A stretch of 64,000 nucleotides of DNA from SABY01 sp964523795 (lineage in GTDB: Bacteria; Bacteroidota; Bacteroidia; Bacteroidales; 4484-276), in contig CAZGAO010000005.1 in assembly GCA_964523795.1 (NCBI GenBank), positions 39,153 through 103,152 of the forward strand, read 5' to 3'. This document shows positions 1 through 7,420 of this stretch, in pieces. The notes beneath the pieces were generated by a model, which was not told the origin of the DNA, ran no database searches, and was given only the letters and a program-made list of their open reading frames with translations. The position numbers and the translations under genes were made by a program. Every line of letters begins with the position of its first letter. The first letter of the stretch is position 1.

Positions 1-275
1 AAACGCAGATTAAAATTCCTAATGCCATCAGCCTTAGTAATGGGGAACCAGACTTTAAACCTGATCCCAAATTTATCGACCCAGGTTCTTATCAGTTTTT
101 GATATATAATAAATGGGGTCAGCAGATTTTTGAAAGCAACAGTTTGGATAAGGGCTGGGATGGTACTTTCGAGGGCGACAAGGTAGCGAGCGATACCTAC
201 GTTTACCTTATCAAATTCAAGAATGCCCGTGGCGAAAACATCGAAAAGCGCGGAACAGTAACGGTGGTGCGGTAG
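1..275 (+). CDS. C-terminal end of a T9SS client (type B sorting domain), 5' truncated
   Basis: The reading frame is open from the window edge to a TAG at 273-275 and gives about 90 residues. They contain YNKWGQQIFES, then GWDGTFEG, then YVYLIKF and a basic end, TVTVVR. This is the pattern of the gliding-motility-associated type B C-terminal sorting domain (CHU_C/TIGR04131 type), which directs a secreted or surface protein through the type IX secretion system. The rest of the protein lies outside the window, so its function is unknown. It fits the PorP/SprF gene at 14.6-15.6 kb, since PorP/SprF-like proteins are linked to secretion of type B clients. Confidence 0.85.
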   Translation, partial: TQIKIPNAISLSNGEPDFKPDPKFIDPGSYQFLIYNKWGQQIFESNSLDKGWDGTFEGDKVASDTYVYLIKFKNARGENIEKRGTVTVVR

Positions 276-347
276 GTGGTTCTAACATCAAGAACTTACA
301 ACGCTATTCCTGCAATTTGGCTTAGAATAGTTGAAATAGAAAAGCGG

Positions 348-379
348 TTGAAATTCCCAACTCATTTTTTTTAATTTTG
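348..379 (+). promoter_or_regulatory. Bacteroidota-type promoter
   Basis: TTG at 348-350 is followed after 21 bases by TAATTTTG at 372-379. This fits the TTG-N(17-23)-TAnnTTTG consensus of Bacteroidota. It lies 23 bases before the start codon of the 68-residue gene. Confidence 0.6.
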
Positions 380-402
380 CAGTTAACTTAAAAATATAAT
401 TT

Positions 403-609
403 ATGGCCACAGTGAATATAATAGTAAACGATAGCACAAAAATTGGGGCAAGTCTTATTGAGATTGCCCGTAATCTTTCAAAGCAGTATAAATCCGTTGT
501 TGTGAATGATGAACTGCCGGAGGAAGAGTGGCTTGCAAATGAAATGCGGGAATCACGAAAAACCGGAAAAGGGGATAAAAAGAAACTTATAGAGTTTTTA
601 AAAGATTAG
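403..609 (+). CDS. Small hypothetical protein (68 aa), antitoxin-like
   Basis: This is a 68-residue soluble protein with no signal peptide. A beta-rich start (TVNIIVND) is followed by a helix (GASLIEIARNLSKQYKS) and a charged tail rich in Lys, Arg and Glu. The size and composition resemble antitoxins and small unannotated proteins that often precede toxins in Bacteroidota, but no family motif is recognisable. It has a good promoter just upstream. No intact toxin follows: the 35-codon frame at 613-720 has no clear homology. Coding confidence rests on the promoter and the sensible composition; the function is not assigned. Confidence 0.55.
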   Translation: MATVNIIVNDSTKIGASLIEIARNLSKQYKSVVVNDELPEEEWLANEMRESRKTGKGDKKKLIEFLKD

Positions 610-855
610 GGGATGAGTCAACCTATAAAAAGTTCCCATAAAGAGATCAGCCTAAGTAATTCCACCTTTGATTTACTTAAAAAAATATTAGCACAAAATC
701 AACGCAAGCTTACCACGTAAACAAAAATGGTAGTGTGTGGGAAACCGTTGATATGGCCTGCCCAAAAAACGTAATGCCTTGTGCCAGCGGCAATTCTTTG
801 CTAAAGTTGATGGTATTGGTTTGCTGGTGCAAGTTTGCCTTCAAGGTATTAGCGA
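610..855. other. Non-coding or decayed region with a 35-codon open frame
   Basis: No convincing gene is present. An ATG frame at 613-720 encodes 35 residues (starting MSQPIKSSHKE) four bases after the preceding stop, so it could be a tiny translated gene or the stump of a lost partner of the 68-residue protein. The second half holds the first copy of the aldehyde dehydrogenase 3' end repeat. The stretch looks like the scar of a rearrangement. Confidence 0.4.
777..826. repeat. Direct repeat, copy 1 (relic of aldehyde dehydrogenase 3' end)
   Basis: These 50 bases match 1598-1647 with one difference (A at 815 against G at 1636). Read on minus they encode QQTNTINFSKELPLAQG, the end of the aldehyde dehydrogenase, and then diverge (ITFFGQ in place of IKFDLFD). 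The two copies bracket the toxin-antitoxin pair at 856-1523. Confidence 0.9.
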
Positions 856-1296
856 TTAACGTCCGGGTATTTCTGTTTGCAAATTTTCGGATTCAATAAA
901 TACTTTCATCAGTTTGTCAGCCGAAAAAAAGACATCCACTTGTTTTGCCAATGAAACACAAGTAGAAAGTTGAATGCTGTCCAATGTTCTTAAACCATCA
1001 ATGCCATACTTAGATGTAAGATAACGGGCTTGCTCTAAAATTAAACTGTTTGTCGTTACAAAATTAAACTTATCAAAATCACGCTCAAACAATTCTAAAG
1101 TTACTTCTGCTTGTTCCGGGGTAATATCTTTAGTTCTAACTTTTTTCCAAACAGTTGATGTAAATTCGACTTTCGTAATCTCAGATAGGTAAATGTGCGT
1201 AACTTTATTTTGAAGAAAAACACCTTCAAGTTCCTTGGTTCCTGATTCTTGATGATAAAGTTTGAACAAAGAAGATGTGTCTAAAAAAATCTTCAT
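856..1296 (-). CDS. VapC-like PIN-domain toxin
   Basis: The 146-residue protein begins MKIFLDTSSLFKLYHQE, the first acidic motif of PIN-domain ribonucleases (Asp6, with Ser/Thr after it). It ends with a FFSADKLM segment where PIN proteins carry their last acidic residue. VapC-type toxins cleave RNA, often tRNA, and are held inactive by the cognate antitoxin. The gene overlaps the end of the upstream antitoxin gene by four bases (ATGA), the usual arrangement for co-translated toxin-antitoxin pairs. The pair sits between 50-bp direct repeats of neighbouring coding sequence, so it was probably gained or rearranged recently. RNA target and activity are inferred from the family only. Confidence 0.85.
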   Translation of the reverse strand: MKIFLDTSSLFKLYHQESGTKELEGVFLQNKVTHIYLSEITKVEFTSTVWKKVRTKDITPEQAEVTLELFERDFDKFNFVTTNSLILEQARYLTSKYGIDGLRTLDSIQLSTCVSLAKQVDVFFSADKLMKVFIESENLQTEIPGR

Positions 1297-1523
1297 AGTT
1301 CGAACCTTCTTTCTTCAGTAACAATGTCAGCAAATGATCCGTTGAAAGATTTAAGATTTTCCCTGCTCTTGGAAAATGAAAAATCTTTCAAATTAAGCCC
1401 CTTTTCAGTAACACTCTGTACCTCTTCCAAAAAAGTAACAATTACTTTCACTGGCTTTTGAGACGAATAATCCTTGTCAAGTTTTAAGTATCCATTTTGA
1501 TAGGTTCCAACTATTGATATCAT
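1293..1523 (-). CDS. Antitoxin of the VapBC-like pair
   Basis: This 76-residue protein starts with beta-strand-like text (SIVGTYQNGYLKLDKD, then KPVKVIVTF) and ends with a charged segment (ADIVTEERRFEL) that could wrap the toxin. The layout fits the small antitoxins found before PIN toxins: an N-terminal DNA-binding or dimerising part and a flexible toxin-binding tail. It overlaps the toxin gene by four bases and has its own promoter within the end of the aldehyde dehydrogenase gene. By analogy with the class it should repress its own operon. The exact antitoxin family is not certain. Confidence 0.75.
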   Translation of the reverse strand: MISIVGTYQNGYLKLDKDYSSQKPVKVIVTFLEEVQSVTEKGLNLKDFSFSKSRENLKSFNGSFADIVTEERRFEL

Positions 1524-1548
1524 AATTTATAATTTATCAGTTCTTTGC

Positions 1549-1581
1549 CAAAGATATTAAAAAAATTAATCATCAATCAAA
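1549..1581 (-). promoter_or_regulatory. Promoter of the toxin-antitoxin pair
   Basis: On minus, TTTG (1581-1578) is followed after 21 bases by TATCTTTG (1556-1549), a good match to the Bacteroidota consensus. It ends 25 bases before the antitoxin start and overlaps the stop region of the aldehyde dehydrogenase gene. Confidence 0.6.
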
Positions 1582-3123
1582 CAAATCGAACTTAATCCCT
1601 TGTGCCAGCGGCAATTCTTTGCTAAAGTTGATGGTGTTGGTTTGCTGACGCATATAGGCTTTCCAGGCATCGGAGCCTGATTCGCGTCCGCCGCCGGTAT
1701 CTTTTTCGCCGCCAAAGGCTCCGCCAATCTCAGCCCCATTGGTAGCTATGTTTACGTTGGCAATACCACAGTCAGAACCGGCATGAGAAAGGAACAACTC
1801 CGTTTCGTGGATGTTTTTGCTAAAGATGGCCGACGATAAACCCTGGGGAACCGCATTGTGTATTTCGATGGCTTCTTCGATGGTTTTGTATTTGATAAGA
1901 TAAAGCAGCGGGGCAAAGGTTTCTTCCTGCACTACCTCCCAATGATTTTCTACTTCAGCGATAGCCGGACGCACATAGCAACCCGATTCGAAGCCTTCGC
2001 CTTCGAGTACCTCGCCACCATAAATTATTTTGCCTCCCGATTTTACCACTTCTTCCTGAGCCAGCTTAAAAGTTTCCACAGCGGCTTTGTCGATCAGCGG
2101 GCCTACGTGGGTATTCTCGTCCAGGGCGTGCCCCATGCGCAATTGCTGGTAGGCCTTGATTAGTTTTTCTTTGAAAAGATCGTAAACCACCTCGTTAACA
2201 ATCAGGCGGCGGGTGGAAGTACAACGCTGGCCTGCTGTGGCCGTGGCACCAAACATGCTCGCCCGCAAAGCCAGGTTGAGGTTAGCATATTGCGAAATGA
2301 TGATGGCATTGTTGCCGCCCAGCTCCAGAATAGTTTTCCCTAAGCGCGAGCCTACAATATTATTAACCCGCTTGCCCACACGGGTAGATCCGGTTACCGA
2401 AACCAGCGGAATACGGCGGTCGTTCAAAAAATCGTCACCAATATATTTAGAACTTCCTGCCACAAGGTTTAGGATGCCCTCGGGCAGGTCGTTGTCGCGC
2501 ATTACCTTTTCGATGATTTTGTGGGTGGCTATGGCCGATAGAAAAACTTTGGACGAGGGCTTCCAGATAACCACATCGCCAGCTATCAGCGCAATCATGG
2601 CATTCCATGCCCAAACGGCCACCGGGAAGTTAAAGGCGGAAATCACACCTACAATTCCCAGGGGATGGTACTGGTCGTACATGCGGTGCAACTCGCGTTC
2701 GCTGTGCATGGTAGATCCGTAAAGCTGCCGCGACTGACCCACGGCAAAGTCGGCAATATCGATCATTTCCTGCACTTCACCCAGGCCTTCCTGATAAACC
2801 TTACCCATTTCGTAAGCCACCAGTTTGCCCAAAGGCTCTTTGTATTCGCGCAGGGCATTGCCAATCTGGCGCACAATTTCGCCACGTTTGGGTGCAGGCA
2901 CTATGCGCCAATATTTGAAAGCTTCCTGAGCCTGTGCAACAATTTTTTCGTAATCGTCCCAGGTGGCCTGCTGCACCTCGGCAATAAGGCGGCCATCGTT
3001 GGGCGAATATGATTTGAGAATTTCGCCCGAAGTCTCGAGCCATTGATTGCCGTTGTGAGCACCGGCATTTATTTCTTTTATCCCCAGTTGCTCGAGGGTT
3101 TTGCTAATGTTATAGTCCTTCAT
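1573..3123 (-). CDS. Aldehyde dehydrogenase, ALDH7 (amaB/antiquitin) type
   Basis: The 516 residues are full length for an NAD-dependent aldehyde dehydrogenase. Visible motifs are the FNFP segment with Asn165, the ELGG motif with the general base Glu267, and GQRC with catalytic Cys301. The closest pattern is the ALDH7 family, which includes alpha-aminoadipic semialdehyde (piperideine-6-carboxylate) dehydrogenase of lysine breakdown, so that is the likely substrate class; this is inference. No other lysine genes adjoin it. A ModE-like regulator is encoded just upstream on the same strand. The last 17 or so codons are duplicated at 777-826 beyond the toxin-antitoxin pair. Confidence 0.85.
   Translation of the reverse strand: MKDYNISKTLEQLGIKEINAGAHNGNQWLETSGEILKSYSPNDGRLIAEVQQATWDDYEKIVAQAQEAFKYWRIVPAPKRGEIVRQIGNALREYKEPLGKLVAYEMGKVYQEGLGEVQEMIDIADFAVGQSRQLYGSTMHSERELHRMYDQYHPLGIVGVISAFNFPVAVWAWNAMIALIAGDVVIWKPSSKVFLSAIATHKIIEKVMRDNDLPEGILNLVAGSSKYIGDDFLNDRRIPLVSVTGSTRVGKRVNNIVGSRLGKTILELGGNNAIIISQYANLNLALRASMFGATATAGQRCTSTRRLIVNEVVYDLFKEKLIKAYQQLRMGHALDENTHVGPLIDKAAVETFKLAQEEVVKSGGKIIYGGEVLEGEGFESGCYVRPAIAEVENHWEVVQEETFAPLLYLIKYKTIEEAIEIHNAVPQGLSSAIFSKNIHETELFLSHAGSDCGIANVNIATNGAEIGGAFGGEKDTGGGRESGSDAWKAYMRQQTNTINFSKELPLAQGIKFDLFD
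1598..1647. repeat. Direct repeat, copy 2 (inside the aldehyde dehydrogenase gene)
   Basis: This is the parental copy of the 50-bp repeat at 777-826, within the 3' end of the aldehyde dehydrogenase coding sequence. Confidence 0.9.
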
Positions 3124-3207
3124 AATGAATTATTGATTTTTAATAAGGATAAACCACAAAAGCGGCAAATTGCTCAATCAAAACAGAAATTCTTTTTCTC
3201 TGATCGA

Positions 3208-3585
3208 TTATTTCAAGTCCAGCAGACTTTTGCGGAAGGTCTCGAAAGCCTCATTTACGGTGGCATCTACTTTTTTGTGAAACTTATCGAAAGCTGTTAC
3301 CAGAGCCTGCCCCTGTGGCGACAACTCCGACATGCCTCCCTCTTTGCCGCCCCGGCTTTTGTTGAGCAGGGGGAAGCCCAGTTGCTCTTCAATTTTTTTC
3401 AGGTCGCCCCAGGTTCGCCGGTAGGTCAATCCCAGTTTTTGGCAGGCCGCCGTAAGCGAACCTTCCTGATCCACAGCGCGAAGTATCTGCCATTTGCCAT
3501 CGCCCAAAATTCCTTCGCCATCAGCGGTTTCGAGCCACATCTTGTGTTGCAGCTTAATTTCGTTCAGATCAATATTTTCTGCCAT
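3208..3585 (-). CDS. ModE-like winged-helix transcriptional regulator
   Basis: The 125-residue protein has the N-terminal winged-helix of the ModE family at about residues 25-100: DGKWQILRAVDQEGSL, then AACQKLGLTYRRTW, then the wing containing KSRGGKEGG. It lacks the two molybdate-binding MOP domains of full ModE, so it is the short form common in Bacteroidota. ModE proteins regulate molybdate uptake and molybdoenzyme genes. No modABC transporter is adjacent, but a molybdopterin operon (moeA-moaA-moaC) lies at 30.5-32.9 kb. The gene is upstream of the aldehyde dehydrogenase on the same strand with an 84-base gap, so the two may be co-transcribed. Confidence 0.85.
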   Translation of the reverse strand: MAENIDLNEIKLQHKMWLETADGEGILGDGKWQILRAVDQEGSLTAACQKLGLTYRRTWGDLKKIEEQLGFPLLNKSRGGKEGGMSELSPQGQALVTAFDKFHKKVDATVNEAFETFRKSLLDLK

Positions 3586-3608
3586 GATGTTTTTGTTTTA
3601 AAATGAAT

Positions 3609-3643
3609 AAAAAAACCCATCCCCGATTTTACACAAGGATGGG
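3609..3643 (-). terminator. Rho-independent terminator of the lipoprotein gene
   Basis: On minus, the arms CCCATCC (3643-3637) and GGATGGG (3622-3616) are followed by a run of T (3615-3609). It lies just after the stop of the lipoprotein gene and before the ModE-like gene, and separates the two. Confidence 0.75.
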
Positions 3644-3665
3644 CTAAAAGTAAAAAATATTTTTA

Positions 3666-4208
3666 CTACAAGGGATTGGCTACCATTTTTACCTTAAACT
3701 GAAATTTCACAGTGAAATTCAGGGGTGCTTCGTTGCACGCCGTATGGTAATTAATCTGGAAAGTGTTAGGCTCATTTTTAATCAGATTAGCCATCTGATT
3801 TACGCCAGCCTGCTGTATTACCAGCTCCTGGGCATTATCCTCGCCAATGATGCTGTTGAGCACTTTGTCCTCGATAGTGGCTATCAGTGTTTCGTTTGCA
3901 CCATCTGCATCGGCAATATTGAGGGTAGCTTCGATAATTTCCTGCAGCGAATCGCCGGTGTGTTGGGTAATCCAATACTTTACCTCGGTGATCTCGATGG
4001 TTTCGATTTTGTCTTTGTAATCGTTGATAATACTGCTCTCGGACGACATGTCCACCACTTCGTTTACGGTAGTAAGCGTATCATTAGAAAGAACGGTGAT
4101 TTCTGAGGAGTAGTAAAACTCTTCGGTAACATCCAATAGATCCTCATCGCAACTGTAAAAAGCAAACAAGGCAACAAAAGACAATAAATAAATAATTCGT
4201 GATTTCAT
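3666..4208 (-). CDS. Putative lipoprotein of unknown function
   Basis: I place the start at 4208, not at the earlier Met at 4256, because the protein then begins MKSRIIYLLSFVALFAFYSC, a standard lipoprotein signal peptide with lipidated Cys20. This gives 180 residues. The mature part is acidic and rich in Thr, Ile and Glu with alternating beta-like segments; I recognise no domain. It would be anchored in the periplasm or outer membrane. A TATCTTTG -7 box (4261-4254 on minus) supports the shorter start, and a clear terminator follows. It appears to be a single-gene transcript. Confidence 0.7.
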   Translation of the reverse strand: MKSRIIYLLSFVALFAFYSCDEDLLDVTEEFYYSSEITVLSNDTLTTVNEVVDMSSESSIINDYKDKIETIEITEVKYWITQHTGDSLQEIIEATLNIADADGANETLIATIEDKVLNSIIGEDNAQELVIQQAGVNQMANLIKNEPNTFQINYHTACNEAPLNFTVKFQFKVKMVANPL

Positions 4209-4253
4209 AATACTATTTTTTAATGAATGAATAATTTTAGGTAATCTAATTTG

Positions 4254-4261
4254 CAAAGATA
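4254..4261 (-). promoter_or_regulatory. -7 promoter box for the lipoprotein gene
   Basis: The minus strand reads TATCTTTG at 4261-4254, matching TAnnTTTG, 45 bases before the chosen start. No clear -33 TTG was found upstream of it. Confidence 0.4.
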
Positions 4262-4412
4262 AGGCTTTCGTGTTTAGTTTTCCGATTTTTTTTGCTTGCG
4301 CATGATGGAGCTATGCCAGGAATCCTCGTGTTGAGCGTATCTGATGAATGACATCGCCGAAACTTTGTCAGGCACTAGTGCCGTGTAAATTGTGAGGCAT
4401 CGGGTTATTTTG

Positions 4413-4484
4413 ACGTTTCAATGTGCTATGCACGATTGAAAGTCAGGACTTTGACATTGAAACGTGCGGAGTACTTTCAATCGT
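4413..4484. repeat. Two interleaved 12-bp inverted repeats (A-B-A'-B')
   Basis: Arm A (ACGTTTCAATGT, 4413-4424) pairs with A' (4454-4465). Arm B (ACGATTGAAAGT, 4432-4443) pairs with B' (4473-4484). Both matches are perfect and the two pairs are interleaved. The block lies in the 302-base gap 4257-4558, which otherwise holds nothing I can identify. See findings. Confidence 0.85.
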
Positions 4485-4558
4485 CATAATATAGTTAACA
4501 TGACACTCGTTTGCATTTTCAAGCCGTCAGCATCCAGGTCGGCATTTAGATATTTGTC

Positions 4559-5548
4559 CTATTCCTCCAGCATCACCGAAATCGGGAAGTGGTCGCTGTA
4601 ACCGCCGGGATCGTAGGAGGATGCGCTGGAAGGCCGTCCAAAGCAGCGGGGTTTGGGATAATCGCCTCCGGCCATCATCTCCGGTGGCATCACAATATTT
4701 ACATGATAAACTCCGGAGCCAATCTGCACGGGTCGGATAAGTGCATTGCTTTTGAGCATGCTCTTGGCCACCATAAACTGGTCGAAAAAGTAGGGGAAGT
4801 TGTTATAGAAAAATGTCCCGAATCCTCTACCCATTAATGGATACATTAAATTTAAAAGTCGGGGATTCCGTGCATTAATCACTTTCATGCGGCTGTGTGT
4901 GGATAAGGCATAGTCGGAGATGGACTTGTTGAAAGGTTCATCGTTAAAGTCGCCCATGGCCATAATGGGCACATCCTTACCCCGGATTTCTACAATACGT
5001 TCCATCCAATAACTTAGCGTTTCGCCGGCAATAATTCGGTAGGGCTCCGTTTCCAATTCGCCGCTCATGCGCGAGTACCAGTGGTTGCCAATAAGTATCA
5101 GCGGGTTGCCACGGCGGGTATAAAAACTGGCCTGCAAAATATCGCGTGTAGTATTGCGCTGTACCACTACACGGCTAAACATTTCGCCAAAGGTAAATTT
5201 GGCCGCATCGTAAATAAAGGCGATATCGATACCCCGCTGGTCGCTCATGTCGTGATGAATCACCTGATAGTTTCGTCCGCCTACAGCAAAACGCAATTCA
5301 TCGACAAGTAGTTCGAGCACACGCTTGTTTTCTACTTCGCACACGCCCAGTATATCGGGGCCTGCGTTGCTGTTCATCTGCATAATAATGCGCGCCAGGT
5401 TTCCAATTTTAGCTCCCAGCACATTGTGATCCCAGCCTTCGAGTTCACGATTAAGTTTGTTTTGCAGCCATTCGGGGCGATCGGGTGCATCATAGGTGTC
5501 GAAAAGGTTTTCGAGATTCCACCAGGCAATGTTGTATTGATCTTTCAT
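4559..5548 (-). CDS. Endonuclease/exonuclease/phosphatase (EEP) family protein
   Basis: This 329-residue protein has the EEP fold signature in order: WWNLENLFD at the start (Asn11), CEVE with metal-binding Glu71, GNHW (Asn155, His156), GDFNDEP (Asp200, Asn202) and YSDHFPI with catalytic His320. These are the residues used by DNase I-like nucleases and phosphodiesterases for metal-dependent phosphoester cleavage. There is no signal peptide, so it probably acts in the cytoplasm. The substrate cannot be told apart from sequence: it could be a nuclease or an inositol- or lipid-phosphatase-like enzyme. It is a monocistronic gene with a good promoter just upstream. Confidence 0.85.
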   Translation of the reverse strand: MKDQYNIAWWNLENLFDTYDAPDRPEWLQNKLNRELEGWDHNVLGAKIGNLARIIMQMNSNAGPDILGVCEVENKRVLELLVDELRFAVGGRNYQVIHHDMSDQRGIDIAFIYDAAKFTFGEMFSRVVVQRNTTRDILQASFYTRRGNPLILIGNHWYSRMSGELETEPYRIIAGETLSYWMERIVEIRGKDVPIMAMGDFNDEPFNKSISDYALSTHSRMKVINARNPRLLNLMYPLMGRGFGTFFYNNFPYFFDQFMVAKSMLKSNALIRPVQIGSGVYHVNIVMPPEMMAGGDYPKPRCFGRPSSASSYDPGGYSDHFPISVMLEE

Positions 5549-5576
5549 AACAGTAGGTTTTTATAAATTATGCACA

Positions 5577-5610
5577 CAAAGCTAAACAATTTATAGTTAT
5601 GATTTTCAAA
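5577..5610 (-). promoter_or_regulatory. Promoter of the EEP-family gene
   Basis: On minus, TTTG (5610-5607) is followed after 22 bases by TAGCTTTG (5584-5577), 28 bases before the start codon. Confidence 0.6.
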
Positions 5611-5691
5611 TAATTGCCATAAATTAAAAATTATGGTATTTTTGATTGCTGAAAATGATTTTAAAAATGGATCGCGATAAAGATATTATTT

Positions 5692-6558
5692 ATGGTTTTT
5701 GATAAAGAGGAATATCAGGAGAGCATTGCCCGGCTTAGCGAACGGGAAAAAGAGATGAAATGCCTGTACAAGGTTCAGGACATCATCAATCACAATTATG
5801 GCATTGATGATTTTTTGATGCAGATTTGCAAGCATATTTGGGGAGGATGGCAGTATCCGATAATTACCCGCGTGAAAATTACCTTCGAAAAAAAGACCTA
5901 CAAGGAAGACGGGTGGGAAGAAAGCGAGTGGATGCACAGCGCAGATATTGTGGTTGACGACAAGGTGTCGGGGCTTATCCAGGTTTATTACACCGAAGCC
6001 CGCCCGCTGATTAGCGACAGCCCCTTTTTGCCCGAAGAACAAAAGCTACTCAACACCATCGCCAAAAAAGTAGCCGCTTACATTTTCAACCTTAAGCTAA
6101 AACGCACCCTCGCTGCCATTTCGCAAAAGAAAAAGCCGGATCAGCAAGATTCAAAAAAAATGAATGGTCTGCTCGATTCATATTCCGATGTGCATTGGAA
6201 ATGGCGCAACGACATGGTGAATGCGATTGCAAAAAGGCTAAAACCCGAGGAATGGGGCATCGTTGCCATGTATTTGATAGGTAGCGTGAAAGAGGGCACC
6301 AGCGGCCCGGCCAGCGATATTGATATCCTTATCCATTTTGAGGGAAGCCCTGAGCAACGTCGATGCCTCGAAGCCTGGTTCGGGGGCTGGAGCTATTGCC
6401 TTTCGGAAATCAACCTCGAAAAAACCGGCTACAAAACCGATGGCCTGATCGATCTGCATATCATTACCTCCGCCGACATTGAAGCCAAAAATAGCTTTGC
6501 CTCGATGATAGGAAGGCACACCGATGGTGCCAGGCTTATAATAAAACAAAGCGTATGA
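5692..6558 (+). CDS. GAF-like sensor fused to a minimal nucleotidyltransferase domain
   Basis: The 288 residues form two parts. Residues 20-130 (LYKVQDIINHN, GWQYPIITRVKI, SADIVV, GLIQVYY, PFLPEEQKLL) match the small GAF-like sensor found in some histidine kinases and PEP/pyruvate-binding proteins. Residues 165-288 are a Pol-beta-type nucleotidyltransferase domain with GS at 197-198, the SDIDILI motif (Asp209, Asp211) and a third acid in LIDLHII (Asp254), so all three metal ligands appear present. The reaction is probably nucleotide transfer to a protein or small molecule, controlled by the sensor; this is inference. The gene overlaps the following phosphoesterase gene by four bases, so the two proteins are likely made together and may act in opposition. 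Confidence 0.75.
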   Translation: MVFDKEEYQESIARLSEREKEMKCLYKVQDIINHNYGIDDFLMQICKHIWGGWQYPIITRVKITFEKKTYKEDGWEESEWMHSADIVVDDKVSGLIQVYYTEARPLISDSPFLPEEQKLLNTIAKKVAAYIFNLKLKRTLAAISQKKKPDQQDSKKMNGLLDSYSDVHWKWRNDMVNAIAKRLKPEEWGIVAMYLIGSVKEGTSGPASDIDILIHFEGSPEQRRCLEAWFGGWSYCLSEINLEKTGYKTDGLIDLHIITSADIEAKNSFASMIGRHTDGARLIIKQSV

Positions 6559-7403
6559 CGTCCTGCTTTTTTGTGAGCGACCTGCATGGCAAAATAAACA
6601 GGTATCAAAAGTTGCTTGCCCTCATCGAAGATGAAAAGCCCGATGCGATATTTTTTGGTGGGGACTTGCTACCCCATGTTATGATGAGCCACAGCCTGTA
6701 CGATGATTTTGCCAACGACTATTTTTTCCCTCAGTTGCGCCTGCTGCGTCAAAGTCTCAAAGAAAAGTATCCCGATATTTTTTTGATTTTGGGTAATGAT
6801 GATGCCCGAATCGAGGAAGATAATTTTGAAGCGGCTGCCAATGAAGGATTGTTTTTTTATGTCAATCAGCGATGGATCGAATACCGGGGTTTTTCGATAT
6901 ATGGCTATTCGTTTATACCACCCAGTCCCTTTGGTTTTAAAGACTGGGAAAAGTACGATGTTTCGCGTTATGTGGATCCCGGCTGCACCCATCCCACCGA
7001 GGGCACCCGGTCGGTGGAGGCTCCCCGGCACATCGAGTTTCAAACCATCGAAAAAGATTTGAAGGCTTTGGCCGGGGATAAGGATATGAGCCGGGCGCTT
7101 ATGCTTTTCCATTCGCCACCGTATAATACCTGCCTCGACCGTGCAGCCCTGGACGGAATGATGATCGACCACGTCCCGCTCGATCCACATGTAGGAAGCA
7201 TTGCCATCCAACGCTTTATCGAGGAGCGACAGCCGCATCTTACGCTCCATGGCCACATCCACGAATCGACCCGCCTGACAGGAAAATGGATGCAAAAAAT
7301 CAAAAATACGATCGCTATAAACGCAGCTCACGATGGCTCCGAATTATCTGTCATCAAATTCAAGCTCGAAAATCCCGGGGAGGCTTCGCGCTTTTTGTAT
7401 TGA
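6555..7403 (+). CDS. Calcineurin-like metallophosphoesterase
   Basis: The 282 residues carry the five metallophosphoesterase blocks: SDLHG (Asp9, His11), GGDLL (Asp37), GNDD (Asn81), HSPP (His186) and HGHIHE (His232, His234). Block III reads GNDD where GNHD is commoner; the variant is known in the family. There is no signal peptide. Such enzymes hydrolyse phosphodiester or phosphomonoester bonds in nucleic acids, nucleotides or modified proteins. Translation is probably coupled to the preceding nucleotidyltransferase gene through the ATGA overlap, so its substrate may be the product of that enzyme. This pairing is inference. Confidence 0.85.
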   Translation: MTSCFFVSDLHGKINRYQKLLALIEDEKPDAIFFGGDLLPHVMMSHSLYDDFANDYFFPQLRLLRQSLKEKYPDIFLILGNDDARIEEDNFEAAANEGLFFYVNQRWIEYRGFSIYGYSFIPPSPFGFKDWEKYDVSRYVDPGCTHPTEGTRSVEAPRHIEFQTIEKDLKALAGDKDMSRALMLFHSPPYNTCLDRAALDGMMIDHVPLDPHVGSIAIQRFIEERQPHLTLHGHIHESTRLTGKWMQKIKNTIAINAAHDGSELSVIKFKLENPGEASRFLY

Positions 7404-7420
7404 TATTTTAAACGAAAGAT

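Noticed and set aside
613..720. 35-codon ORF after the 68-residue gene as a toxin gene
   Set aside because: Too short, with no toxin motif; recorded only as part of a decayed region.
6669..7331. 220-codon minus-strand ORF
   Set aside because: It is antisense to the metallophosphoesterase gene with its five conserved blocks.
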